A stretch of DNA of 64,000 nucleotides from contig NZ_JXLA01000023.1 of NCBI RefSeq assembly GCF_001886185.1, positions 1 through 64,000 of the forward strand, given 5' to 3'. Positions 26,756 to 35,519 of this stretch are shown in pieces. A program made the translations under genes and the position numbers. Below the pieces are notes generated by a model. The model was not told the DNA's origin. It was given only the letters and a program-made list of their open reading frames with translations, and ran no database searches. Source of the DNA: Enterococcus raffinosus. GTDB taxonomy: Bacteria; Bacillota; Bacilli; Lactobacillales; Enterococcaceae. Positions within the stretch are counted from its first letter, which is position 1; every line of letters begins with the position of its first letter.

Positions 26756-27601
26756 ATGAAGATTCATGAAATCAGTCAAGCACCATTTATTCGAGAAATG
26801 TGCGAAGCGACTCATCAGTTATGGGCATATGGATGGGCCGAACGAAATGGCGGAAATATTAGTTACCGTCTGCCACTGGAGGAGGTACAGTATTATCTCA
26901 ATGTCCATCAGGTAAAAAAGACCATTGCGTTAGATTTCACTGTAAAGAGTTTAGCAGGAGAGATTTTTCTAGTTTCCGGTTCAGGCAAGTATTTCAAAAA
27001 TGTCCAAAAGAATCCGGCGGATAGTTTAGCGATCATTCGAATTACTGCCGAAGGTGACAAATATGATTTGCTGTGGGGATTAGAAGGAGACGATTTACCT
27101 ACGAGTGAGTTAGCATCGCACCTGCAATGTCATGCTGTACGTCTTGCGCAAGATCCAGAGCATCGGGTAATCTTACACACGCATGCAACTGCGATATCGG
27201 CAATGACCTTTATCCATGAGCTAGATGAAAAGAAATTTACTAAAACGCTCTGGCAGATGATTACAGAATGTATTGTTGTCTTTCCAGATGGTGTATCGGT
27301 TCTTCCATGGATGGTTGCAGGGACAAACCAATTAGGGACAGCCTCTGCTGAAAAAATGCGAGAGTCACGAATCGTTATTTGGCCCCACCATGGAATTATG
27401 AGCGCAGGACAAACCATGGATGATGCCTTTGGCCTAGTTGAAACAGCAGAAAAGGCCGCTCAAATTTATTTACAGATTTGCTCCACCAGACAGGATATTA
27501 AGCAACAGATTACTGATCAGCAGCTTATCGACCTAGCAGCAAAGTTTCACGTGAAACCTAAAGCAGGGATATTGTCGGAAGAAGGTCAGCAAAATGACTA
27601 A
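26756..27601 (+). CDS. Rhamnulose-1-phosphate aldolase (RhaD-like)
   Basis: A 281-residue zinc class II aldolase that matches RhaD: WAERNGGNISYRL, VSGSGKYFKNVQ, the catalytic Glu in PTSELASH, zinc His residues in HTHAT and WPHHGIM, and CIVVFPDGVSVLPWMV. RhaD cleaves L-rhamnulose 1-phosphate to DHAP and L-lactaldehyde and also accepts related 1-phosphates. Start 26756 has GGAGGG seven bases upstream. No rhaA, rhaB or rhaM is present, so the substrate here is probably made by the PTS/dehydrogenase pair. It overlaps the next gene by eight bases. Confidence 0.82.
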   Translation: MKIHEISQAPFIREMCEATHQLWAYGWAERNGGNISYRLPLEEVQYYLNVHQVKKTIALDFTVKSLAGEIFLVSGSGKYFKNVQKNPADSLAIIRITAEGDKYDLLWGLEGDDLPTSELASHLQCHAVRLAQDPEHRVILHTHATAISAMTFIHELDEKKFTKTLWQMITECIVVFPDGVSVLPWMVAGTNQLGTASAEKMRESRIVIWPHHGIMSAGQTMDDAFGLVETAEKAAQIYLQICSTRQDIKQQITDQQLIDLAAKFHVKPKAGILSEEGQQND

Positions 27602-28619
27602 TGTAGTGGTGATTGGTGATCCATTTGTTTCGGCAGATAACTTAGCTAAAGCAGCAGAGGGATTGAAGCTTGATCCACCAATCAATATTCAAAAATTCGA
27701 ATGGCAAGCAGAAAAAACTCGATCGGAATTTCGTGAGGTAATTAAGGTTTTAGAACAAGACGGACCTAACAATTTTGAGTGGTCATCGGAATTATTGTCC
27801 GCAGTATCCAACGCCGAGTATTTGTTAGTACATCTAGCGCCTGTTTCAAGAAACTTATTAGCTCATGGAAATAAGCTTAAACTTATCGGCACCTGTCGCG
27901 GCGGATTAGAGCATATTGATTTAGAGGCAATGAAAGAGCTGGATGGTCTATCGGTGATTAATGTCATTCGTAATGCAGAACCTGTCGCTGATTTTACCAT
28001 TGGTTTAATGTATGCTACTGTTCGCAACATTGCTGCATCTGCGATCCAAGTGAGGAACGGCAATTGGCCGCAAAATTTTTCGAACGACGCCTACAAAACC
28101 TCTTTCTCGAACCTAAAGGTCGGTCTGGTTGGATTGGGACATATTGGAAGAATTGTGGCAAAACGATTAACTGCCCTCGGACTAGAGGTTAGCGCCTACG
28201 ATGCTTTTACCGATCAGAAAACATTGGATCAAGAAGGATATCAAGTGAAGCTAAAGGGATTAGAGGAAATTTTTAGTGATTCAGATGTGGTATCCCTGCA
28301 TTTAAGAGTTGTTCCAGAGACGAAAAATATCATTGACCATACGTTATTAAAACGGATGAAACCGAATGCCTATTTGATCAATACAGCGCGACCAGATATC
28401 ATTAATCGAAAAGATTTGCTCGAGTGCTTAACAAATAAAACGATCGCCGGTGCAGGAATAGATGTTCTATGGGAGGAGCCAATTACACCTAATGAACCTT
28501 TACTGAAATTGGACAATGTGGTGATTACCTCACATATTGCTGGGGATACGATTGATGCGATTGAGCGTTCTCCACAATTGCTGCAAAAAGAAATGAATAG
28601 CATCCTAGAAAAAGCTTAA
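27594..28619 (+). CDS. D-isomer-specific 2-hydroxyacid dehydrogenase-like
   Basis: A 341-residue two-domain dehydrogenase. The NAD motif is GLVGLGHIGRIVAKRL, the conserved Arg/Glu/His catalytic positions are in the RNAEPVADF, VPETKNIID and ITSHIAGDT blocks, and NTARPDIIN replaces the common NxxRG. It overlaps the aldolase gene, implying coupling. It may reduce or oxidise a small 2-oxo/2-hydroxy product downstream of the aldolase reaction, for example from lactaldehyde or glycolaldehyde. The exact substrate is unknown. Confidence 0.78.
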   Translation: MTNVVVIGDPFVSADNLAKAAEGLKLDPPINIQKFEWQAEKTRSEFREVIKVLEQDGPNNFEWSSELLSAVSNAEYLLVHLAPVSRNLLAHGNKLKLIGTCRGGLEHIDLEAMKELDGLSVINVIRNAEPVADFTIGLMYATVRNIAASAIQVRNGNWPQNFSNDAYKTSFSNLKVGLVGLGHIGRIVAKRLTALGLEVSAYDAFTDQKTLDQEGYQVKLKGLEEIFSDSDVVSLHLRVVPETKNIIDHTLLKRMKPNAYLINTARPDIINRKDLLECLTNKTIAGAGIDVLWEEPITPNEPLLKLDNVVITSHIAGDTIDAIERSPQLLQKEMNSILEKA

Positions 28620-28646
28620 GTAGAATCGTCTACTTAAGCTTTTTTG
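28611..28646 (+). terminator. Terminator of galactitol-type operon 2
   Basis: A perfect 14-bp stem (AAAGCTTAAGTAGA / TCTACTTAAGCTTT) overlapping the stop codon, followed by T residues. Confidence 0.9.
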
Positions 28647-28759
28647 CTCACTTTTCACAAATTAGTGTACTTTTTTTTCTGACTGGAAAAAAAAGAGCGT
28701 ATTAATCATTTTCAATAAGCGTTCTATACTTGGCGTGTAATTAAGAGGAGGGGACGTAA

Positions 28760-29560
28760 ATGTCAGATTGGTTAGACGTTGCAGGAAAAAAAGTGATTGT
28801 AACAGGAGGGTCTTCAGGTATTGGTGCAAGCATCATTGATGAATTATTAGAGCAAGGAGTAGTGGTAGCAAACTTTGATCTTCAGCCCGGAAAGGTCGTT
28901 CATGAAAATCTTTACTACTTTCAGACTGATATCTCAGAGCGGCAGCAAGTAGAGGAAAATGTTACGAAAGTGATTGAAGAATTTGGTCAGATTGACGGCT
29001 TAGTCAATAATGCGGGTATCAATGTTCCGCGTCTATTAGTGGATGAGGAGAATCCCCACGGGCAATTTGAATTATCCGATGAGGTATTTGACAAGATGAT
29101 GGCAATTAATCAAAAGGGATTATTCCTTATGACGCAGGCAGTGGCAAGAGTGATGATGCCAAGGCATGAAGGTGTCATTATCAATATGTCTTCCGAATGT
29201 GGATTAGAGGGATCAGAAGGCCAAAGTCCTTATGCAGCAACGAAAGCAGCCGTCAATAGCTTTACACGGTCTTGGTCTAAGGAGTTAGGCAAGCAGGGCA
29301 TTCGTGTAGTAGGAATCGCCCCTGGAATTATGGAAGAAACTGGTTTACGAACGGAGGCTTATGAGACTGCGTTAGCTTACACACGGGGTATTACGGTTGA
29401 AGAGCTTCGTAAAAACTATGATAAAACAACGACAATCCCCTTGGGGCGCAGCGGGAAGCTCAGTGAAGTCGCTGATCTAGTATGCTATTATTTATCTGAT
29501 CGGTCTAGCTATATTACAGGCGTTACGACCAACGTTGCCGGAGGAAAAACACGAGGCTAA
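28760..29560 (+). CDS. gutF: Sorbitol-6-phosphate 2-dehydrogenase (SDR)
   Basis: A 266-residue short-chain dehydrogenase with TGGSSGIGA (cofactor), NNAGIN, catalytic Ser in NMSSECG and YAATK (Tyr/Lys). It should oxidise D-glucitol 6-phosphate, delivered by the glucitol PTS encoded downstream, to fructose 6-phosphate with NAD+. AGAGGAGGGG precedes the ATG. A TATACT -10 box lies at 28725-28730 with a poor -35. The operon order SDR, gutR, gutM, IIC, IIBC, IIA matches Gram-positive gut operons, which supports the assignment over other SDR roles. Confidence 0.86.
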   Translation: MSDWLDVAGKKVIVTGGSSGIGASIIDELLEQGVVVANFDLQPGKVVHENLYYFQTDISERQQVEENVTKVIEEFGQIDGLVNNAGINVPRLLVDEENPHGQFELSDEVFDKMMAINQKGLFLMTQAVARVMMPRHEGVIINMSSECGLEGSEGQSPYAATKAAVNSFTRSWSKELGKQGIRVVGIAPGIMEETGLRTEAYETALAYTRGITVEELRKNYDKTTTIPLGRSGKLSEVADLVCYYLSDRSSYITGVTTNVAGGKTRG

Positions 29561-29579
29561 AAGAAGGTGGGGTAATAAG

Positions 29580-31421
29580 ATGGCATTAATCAATCGCTGG
29601 TATCAATTATTACAGCATTTTATTACTCATGATCGGCTGAGTTTGAATGAATTGCAGAAAATAACCGATACAAGTGCACAAACCACCAAAAAAGCGATTC
29701 AATTATTGAATGATCAAATGGAACAAATTGCGGTGATTGAGGAAAAAGACACGAGCTACTCGTTAAAAGTGATGGATTCGCAACAGTTTTCGGAAATCAT
29801 GAACGGTAGCTTAAAGCAGCAAACAGATTTCAATTCTAGCACAAAGCGGATTGCCGTCTTAATCGATTGTTTCATGAAGCAAGAGGGCTACATCGTCATC
29901 GATGATTTATCAGAAGTGTTAGGAGTCAGTCGTTCAACGGTTAATAAGGATTTACGAAACTTAAAACAGTTGATGACCAGATATCAAATTTCTTTGATTG
30001 GTACACCCAATAAAGGCTTGAAGATCGCAGGTACAGAATCCCAATTGCGGCTGCTCTACCTGCACCATGCCTATGATTATTTGGAACAGTCTCCGTTAAC
30101 AGAGGACTTGCTGCAGTCCATTGACGAAATCGCACTAAGTAAAAAATTGGATTTTCGGACATTAGGCTTATTACAAAAGACGATCAATCTAACAATTCAA
30201 CGGATTCGATCCGGGAAGCCATTGGTACAGGCAGTTGCTTATTATGTTAATTATTTTTCTGACGACAGTTTATTGGAAGAATTATTTGTTAATTTGGCAA
30301 CCGATTATCATTTGACGATCAGTAAATTTGATTTTGATTTTCTCTGTTTCCCCTTAAATATTTTCAACAATAATTTGGTACCAGAGGATCAAGCAGATAC
30401 ACCAGAAGTAAAAACCTTATTTGACTACATGATGAATCAAATCAATGAAGCCGTGATCATCAATTTAGATCAAGAAGAGTTGTTTCGAAATATGCGTGCT
30501 CATTTTATGTTTTTGATTAATCGCCTTATTTTTCAAGTTGAAACCTATGATATCTTTCGTGAAGAGTTTAAACAAAAACATGCTTTTGCCCATGAGCTAG
30601 CAGAAATAGGAATTGCTGCATTAGCCAATTATCTACAGAAGCCTTTCCAGAGAGCCGAACTTTCATACTTAGCGATCTATTTTGAATTGGCATTGAAACT
30701 AGATACTCAACCTAAAATGAAAGAGATCGCCGTAGTCTGCAACACTGGCAAAGGAACGGCTTTAATGATCAAGCGTCAGCTGGCAACCGTTTTAGGACCG
30801 AATATTCGAATCGCTCATTATTCAGAGGAAGAATATGAGACAAAGGACTTGGATCGCTATTTCGCAGTATTTACCACAGTGCCCTTGAAGCATACGAAGA
30901 CAACAACAGCTATCATAAAACTGACTGATTTGTTTAATGAGAACTGGTTATTGAGTGAATGGAAACGAATTGTTGCTTCCAAGGCAGCAACTTTTGAGCA
31001 TATTCAGTTTTCTTTTGAACAATTGGATAAGCAGTTGGCTTATGAAGAGAATTTGATCCTTTTATTGGAAAAGCTGCGAGTCCAACAATTAATCGATGAT
31101 TCTTTTAGAGACTACATTTTGACGAAGGCTCAAGAAGAGTCGGCAATCATCGATAATGGCATTGCCTTTCCCCATGGAATTAATCGGCAGAGTGAGGAAA
31201 TTCTTGTGACGATTGGAATTTATCCAGATGGGCGTTCTACAGAAGATATTGAGTTGATTTTTATGGTAGCGATTCCAGAAAATCTGACTTTAGCAGTGGA
31301 GGAAGAGCTGTTAAGTTTTTATGACACGATTTTTGTCATCTCCTCCAGTGAAACGTTAAGAGAACAGGTGAAGCAGATTCAAACTAAAGAGGAATATCGT
31401 CAGTTATTGGTAAATGGATAA
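29580..31421 (+). CDS. gutR: Glucitol operon PRD activator
   Basis: A 613-residue BglG/MtlR-family regulator. It has an N-terminal HTH, a second HTH (LSEVLGVSRSTVNKDLRNLK near residue 115), PRDs, an EIIB-like segment (VVCNTGKGTALMIKRQL with Cys) and an EIIA-like domain (GIAFPHGINRQ). ATG 29580 has GAAGGTGGGG upstream; an in-frame start at 29535 would overlap the SDR gene. It lies inside the glucitol operon and is likely its PTS-phosphorylated activator. Confidence 0.84.
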   Translation: MALINRWYQLLQHFITHDRLSLNELQKITDTSAQTTKKAIQLLNDQMEQIAVIEEKDTSYSLKVMDSQQFSEIMNGSLKQQTDFNSSTKRIAVLIDCFMKQEGYIVIDDLSEVLGVSRSTVNKDLRNLKQLMTRYQISLIGTPNKGLKIAGTESQLRLLYLHHAYDYLEQSPLTEDLLQSIDEIALSKKLDFRTLGLLQKTINLTIQRIRSGKPLVQAVAYYVNYFSDDSLLEELFVNLATDYHLTISKFDFDFLCFPLNIFNNNLVPEDQADTPEVKTLFDYMMNQINEAVIINLDQEELFRNMRAHFMFLINRLIFQVETYDIFREEFKQKHAFAHELAEIGIAALANYLQKPFQRAELSYLAIYFELALKLDTQPKMKEIAVVCNTGKGTALMIKRQLATVLGPNIRIAHYSEEEYETKDLDRYFAVFTTVPLKHTKTTTAIIKLTDLFNENWLLSEWKRIVASKAATFEHIQFSFEQLDKQLAYEENLILLLEKLRVQQLIDDSFRDYILTKAQEESAIIDNGIAFPHGINRQSEEILVTIGIYPDGRSTEDIELIFMVAIPENLTLAVEEELLSFYDTIFVISSSETLREQVKQIQTKEEYRQLLVNG

Positions 31422-31453
31422 GAAGAATCTCATGTATCAGGAAGGAGTCGTAT

Positions 31454-31939
31454 ATGAATATTTTTATTTTAGGAGCGATCGCAATTATTGCATACATTCT
31501 GCAAATTTTTCTAGGGATGAAACAAATCAAGAATTTTAATTCTGTTTATATTCGAATGAAGCGAAAAGGGAAGGTAGCGATTGGACGGCGCCCCGGAAAA
31601 ATCGCTTCGGGAACGATCTTGTTGTTAGGCGTTGACCAAAGAGGAACGATTCAAGAAGCTGAGATGATGCAAGGGACTTCAATCCTAGCACGCTTCAAGC
31701 CGCGTCCACAATTTGTTGGTATCAATATTCATCAATTGACCGATTCTCCTGTACTGATCAAGGAGAATAAATTGACCCGTCAAGCGGCGGCTAACGCGCA
31801 AAAAATTTATTTAGAAGTGGAAAGAGGCAATCATCAAGAGAAAGCCCCCGTATCGCCGATCTTCAATGTAGGGAACCAATTATCTTTAATGAAACTTTCG
31901 ATCCAAGAGAAATTCACGAAAACCAACTCACAAATATAA
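31454..31939 (+). CDS. gutM: Glucitol operon activator GutM
   Basis: A 161-residue protein with one N-terminal membrane helix (IFILGAIAIIAYILQIFLG) followed by a soluble region beginning MKQIKNFNSVYIRMKRKGKVAIGRRPG, typical of GutM/SrlM. It assists transcription or PTS function in glucitol operons. GGAAGGAG precedes the ATG. The IIC gene follows 15 bases later. Confidence 0.85.
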   Translation: MNIFILGAIAIIAYILQIFLGMKQIKNFNSVYIRMKRKGKVAIGRRPGKIASGTILLLGVDQRGTIQEAEMMQGTSILARFKPRPQFVGINIHQLTDSPVLIKENKLTRQAAANAQKIYLEVERGNHQEKAPVSPIFNVGNQLSLMKLSIQEKFTKTNSQI

Positions 31940-31954
31940 GAAGGAGTGTTAATG

Positions 31955-32515
31955 ATGGATTATATTACAAAATTTGCGGAAGGCTTTATGAGTCTTTTCC
32001 AAACAGGTGCTGAAACATTTATTAGTTGGATGACAGGCATCGTTCCAGTTGTTTTGATGTTGATGGTAGCAATGAATACACTAATTGCTTTTTTAGGAGA
32101 AGAGCGCGTAACAAAAGTTGCGAAAGTATCTTCCAAAAACCCATTTACACGGTATCTTGTATTGCCTTTCGTTTCTGCATTTATGTTAGGAAATCCAATG
32201 TCCTTTACAATGGCGCGCTTTTTGCCAGAGTTCTATAAGCCAAGCTATTATGCATCAAACGCACAATTTTGTCATACCAGTAATGGTGTTTTTCCTCACA
32301 TCAATCCAGGAGAATTGTTCGTATGGATGGGGATCGCCCAAGGAATCACGCAATTAGGTCTCAATTCAATGGAATTAGCGATTCGTTATATGTTTGTTGG
32401 TCTAGTCATGAACTTTATCGGCGGCTGGACGACAGACTTCACTACCGCCTTTGTCTGCAAACAGCAAGGAATTAACCTGAGCAAAGAAGTCGATGAGGTC
32501 GCAGTAGCAGAATAG
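31955..32515 (+). CDS. srlA: Glucitol PTS IIC (IIC2)
   Basis: A 186-residue membrane protein of the GutA/SrlA family: FQTGAETFISWMTGIVPVVLMLM, IAFLGEERVTKVAKVSSKNPFTRY and FCHTSNGVFPHINPGELF are landmark blocks. It forms the transporter with the IIBC protein. ATG 31952 and 31955 share the AAGGAG site; 31955 has the better spacing. The gap to the next gene is 92 bases and contains a hairpin. Confidence 0.87.
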   Translation: MDYITKFAEGFMSLFQTGAETFISWMTGIVPVVLMLMVAMNTLIAFLGEERVTKVAKVSSKNPFTRYLVLPFVSAFMLGNPMSFTMARFLPEFYKPSYYASNAQFCHTSNGVFPHINPGELFVWMGIAQGITQLGLNSMELAIRYMFVGLVMNFIGGWTTDFTTAFVCKQQGINLSKEVDEVAVAE

Positions 32516-32547
32516 GCTAGCATAATGGAATGATATATGTGATGAGC

Positions 32548-32600
32548 ATCGGATTTATTTTTCGTTAAGAAAAATAAGTACTTTGAAACGAATTAGGAGG
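32548..32600 (+). other. Intercistronic hairpin before srlE
   Basis: TTATTTTTC (32555-32563) pairs with GAAAAATAA (32569-32577), followed by a linker ending AATTAGGAGG. Sequence and layout closely match the element before gatC at 17550-17595. Confidence 0.6.
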
Positions 32601-32607
32601 AGCGAAA

Positions 32608-33612
32608 ATGGCTTATAATAGTATTAAAATTGTAAAAGGTTCAGGGGGATATGGCGGCCCGTTAGTTATTACACCAACGGATGAGAAACATAAATTTGTC
32701 TATGTAACTGGTGGCGGAGATAAACCGGATATTGTTGATAAAATCGAAGAATTATCTGGAATGGAATCGGTAAATGGGTTTAAGACATCTATTCCTGATA
32801 ATGAGATCGCTTTAGCAATTATTGATTGTGGTGGCACTTTACGTTGCGGAATTTATCCTAAAAAGAATATTCCAACAGTCAATATCGTCCCAACGGGAAA
32901 GAGCGGTCCGTTGGCACAATACATTCATGAGGATATTTATGTATCCGCAGTCGGGAAAAATCAGATCATGTTAGCAGACGAATCGGAAGCGGTTGATAAG
33001 CCTGCCTTCGTTACGGAAGAAAAACCAGAACGTGAATTTAAATATTCAACGGATAAGAAAATTACGGAACAAAAGGCGGAACAAAAAAGCTTTATCGCTA
33101 AAATCGGAATGGGTGCCGGGAAAGTGGTAGCGACCTTCAATCAATCGGCCCGTGAAGGTGTACAGACGATGATCAATACGGTTATTCCTTTCATGGCTTT
33201 TGTATCCTTATTGATTGGGATTATTCAAGGTTCAGGAATAGGGACAGTATTTGCGAACCTGATGAAACCTTTAGCTGGAAATGTCATTGGCCTGATCATT
33301 ATTGGCTTTATCTGCTCACTACCGTTTTTATCGCCATTATTAGGACCTGGAGCGGTGATCAGTCAGATTTTGGGAACCTTGATCGGGGTAGAAATAGGTA
33401 AGGGAAATATCCCACCGCAATTAGCCTTACCTGCTTTATTTGCTATCAATACACAAAATGCGTGTGATTTTATTCCGGTGGGCTTGGGCTTGGAAGAGGC
33501 GGAAGCAGAAACGGTTGAAGTTGGCGTACCTTCTGTTTTGTATTCACGTTTTCTAAATGGTGTCCCACGAGTGGTTGTTGCTTGGTTGGCAAGCTTTGGT
33601 TTATACAGTTAA
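32608..33612 (+). CDS. srlE: Glucitol PTS IIBC
   Basis: A 334-residue SrlE-type protein. The IIB part has the [22 protein letters not shown] block holding the phosphocysteine; the C-terminal half is membrane-embedded with [18 protein letters not shown] and [20 protein letters not shown] precedes the ATG. It transports and phosphorylates D-glucitol together with the IIC and IIA neighbours. Confidence 0.9.
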   Translation: MAYNSIKIVKGSGGYGGPLVITPTDEKHKFVYVTGGGDKPDIVDKIEELSGMESVNGFKTSIPDNEIALAIIDCGGTLRCGIYPKKNIPTVNIVPTGKSGPLAQYIHEDIYVSAVGKNQIMLADESEAVDKPAFVTEEKPEREFKYSTDKKITEQKAEQKSFIAKIGMGAGKVVATFNQSAREGVQTMINTVIPFMAFVSLLIGIIQGSGIGTVFANLMKPLAGNVIGLIIIGFICSLPFLSPLLGPGAVISQILGTLIGVEIGKGNIPPQLALPALFAINTQNACDFIPVGLGLEEAEAETVEVGVPSVLYSRFLNGVPRVVVAWLASFGLYS

Positions 33613-33633
33613 AAATGTTTGGAGAGATGAAAG

Positions 33634-33987
33634 ATGATTTTTGAGACGCAAGTGACGAATATTGGACCTGAGGCAGAGATGTTTCAACAAGAAAAGATGC
33701 TGATTTTTTTCGGCAATGATGCGCCGGAGACATTAGCGGATTATTGCTACAACATCCAATTGACCCCCTCTACGGATGAGATTACAACGGGAATGCATTT
33801 TTTCTTTGATAATCAATCCTATAGAATTACGGCAGTTGGAGAGGTAGTGAAAAAGAATCTCGATGATTTAGGGCATATTACCTTGCGCTTCGATGGTTCG
33901 GAAACAGCGGAGCTCCCAGGCACGCTTTATGTGGAAGATAAAGAAATGCCAACGATCTCTGTTGGGACAAAGATTGCGATTAGTTAA
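33634..33987 (+). CDS. srlB: Glucitol PTS IIA
   Basis: A 117-residue EIIA of the glucitol family (MIFETQVTNIGPEAEMFQQEKMLIFFG). The conserved His is in the GHITLRFDG block or at MHFFFDN; I cannot assign it with certainty. It has GGAGAG upstream and closes the operon at a terminator. Confidence 0.87.
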   Translation: MIFETQVTNIGPEAEMFQQEKMLIFFGNDAPETLADYCYNIQLTPSTDEITTGMHFFFDNQSYRITAVGEVVKKNLDDLGHITLRFDGSETAELPGTLYVEDKEMPTISVGTKIAIS

Positions 33988-33988
33988 G

Positions 33989-34052
33989 AACATTCATCTA
34001 AGAGTTGCATTTACCCAGTTTAAATGTACACTTTTAGATGAGTGTTTTTTTT
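33989..34052 (+). terminator. Terminator of glucitol operon
   Basis: AACATTCATCTAA (33989-34001) pairs with TTAGATGAGTGTT (34034-34046) with one G-U pair, then a T run. The 32-base loop could hold a smaller stem. Confidence 0.75.
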
Positions 34053-34096
34053 CGTCAGACAGGCCTTTTATAGATTGATCAGGAGTATAAAAGCAT

Positions 34097-34192
34097 AAGG
34101 CGCATCCGTGTTGCTGCAATGAATAATGCTGTGGTGAAAAGCTGAATCATTTAAAAAATGCCCCTTAAAACGAGGAACAAACTCGTTTTTTT
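34097..34192 (+). promoter_or_regulatory. Candidate structured leader with terminator
   Basis: AAGGCGCAT (34097-34105) pairs with ATGCCCCTT (34158-34166; one C-C mismatch), enclosing about 50 bases. A terminator stem follows directly: AAACGAG (34168-34174) / CTCGTTT (34182-34188) with a T run. It lies 90 bases before mtnK. This could be a riboswitch/attenuator leader or a small RNA. No known riboswitch consensus was recognised. Confidence 0.4.
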
Positions 34193-34280
34193 GTGGTGAA
34201 GAGAATTTCTAATAAAGAGAAGGCTGTCAGTAAACTAGGGAGACGAAGGAATGGATAATTTTAATGAATGAGGCGATAAT

Positions 34281-35516
34281 ATGAAAGTCACACCGAGGGA
34301 AACGGTGGCGTATCAAGAGCACTTTTTAATGGATACGCAAAAGATCAAACAATATGTAGTGGAAAAATTAGGGGCATTTCCAACAGAAGCACCATTAACC
34401 GTCACTGAAATTGGGGATGGGAACATCAATTATGTTTTTCGAGTCGTGAATGAGGCAACCCAGGAAAGTTTGATTATTAAACAAGCAGACGTATTGCTGC
34501 GCTCTTCTGGACGACCTTTGGCAATTGATCGTAATCGCATCGAAGCAGAAATTTTACGTTTGCAAAATGAATTAGCGCCGCAGTTTGTACCAGAGGTTTA
34601 TTATTATGATCAAAAGATGTATGCTTTGACGATGGAAGATGTTTCAGAGTATCAGAACATGCGCTATGAACTGATTGCTAAGAAAACTTTTCCTAAGTTT
34701 AGTGAAGAGATTGCGGAGTATCTTGCGCGAACCTTGCTTTTAACAAGTGATCTTGTTTTGGATCGGGGAGAGAAAAAGCAGCGTGTTAAAGCATTTATCA
34801 ATCCAGAAATGTGTGACATCAGCGAGGATTTGGTATTCACGGAACCTTATGATGATTACAAGCAACGGAATATCGTAACTTCTGGAAATGAACAGTTTGT
34901 GAGAGAAAATCTTTATGAGAATGTGCCCCTTCAAGTAGAAGTCGCGATTCTGCGAAATAATTTTATGAACAACGCCCAATCACTGCTGCATGGCGATCTT
35001 CATACAGGTTCAATTTTCATCAATCAAAGAGGATTGAAGGTGATTGATCCTGAGTTTGCCTTTTATGGTCCATCGGGGTATGACATAGGAAATGTCTTGG
35101 CGCATCTCTATTTTCCGATGGTCAAAAATCTATTTGATGAAACTGTGGATCAAGATTTCCATCAATGGAGTATGGCGACTATTGAAGCCGTTTATGATCA
35201 AGTTTTTACGAAATTATCCGTTGCCTACGATGAAGCGGTATCTTTTTCTCTATATCGTCATCATGCCTTTAAGGATACGATGCTGCAAGAAATTATGTCA
35301 GACGCGGTGGGGTATGCCGGTACAGAGATTATTCGCAGAGTGGTAGGCGATTCTAAGGTGAAGGAATTGTCTCTGATTGATTTCGAGAAAAAAATTGTCG
35401 CAGAGCAAATGCTGCTGAAATTAGGCATACAAATGGTCATTAATCGTCAGCACATCACTAGCGGCAGACAGCTAGTAGATGGGATCGATGAATTAGCGGC
35501 CAGCACTATAGATTAG
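34281..35516 (+). CDS. mtnK: 5-methylthioribose kinase (MtnK)
   Basis: A 411-residue kinase of the APH/choline-kinase fold that closely follows MtnK: IGDGNINYVFRV, LIIKQAD, the long TIDR-like AIDRNRIEAE helix, the catalytic HGDLHTGSI loop, and VIDPEFAFYGPSGYDIGN with the metal Asp. It phosphorylates 5-methylthioribose, and in some bacteria related 5-deoxyribose, at C1. AGG lies seven bases before the ATG. It opens an operon with an MtnA-like isomerase and a class II aldolase. Confidence 0.88.
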   Translation: MKVTPRETVAYQEHFLMDTQKIKQYVVEKLGAFPTEAPLTVTEIGDGNINYVFRVVNEATQESLIIKQADVLLRSSGRPLAIDRNRIEAEILRLQNELAPQFVPEVYYYDQKMYALTMEDVSEYQNMRYELIAKKTFPKFSEEIAEYLARTLLLTSDLVLDRGEKKQRVKAFINPEMCDISEDLVFTEPYDDYKQRNIVTSGNEQFVRENLYENVPLQVEVAILRNNFMNNAQSLLHGDLHTGSIFINQRGLKVIDPEFAFYGPSGYDIGNVLAHLYFPMVKNLFDETVDQDFHQWSMATIEAVYDQVFTKLSVAYDEAVSFSLYRHHAFKDTMLQEIMSDAVGYAGTEIIRRVVGDSKVKELSLIDFEKKIVAEQMLLKLGIQMVINRQHITSGRQLVDGIDELAASTID

Positions 35517-35519
35517 AAG

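Noticed and set aside
28712-28730. cre-like AATAAGCGTTCTAT before the sorbitol-6-phosphate dehydrogenase
   Set aside because: Four mismatches to the 14-base consensus, so too weak.
34050-34200. Known SAM riboswitch ahead of mtnK
   Set aside because: None of the conserved SAM-I, SMK-box or T-box sequence blocks was found; only generic stems remain.
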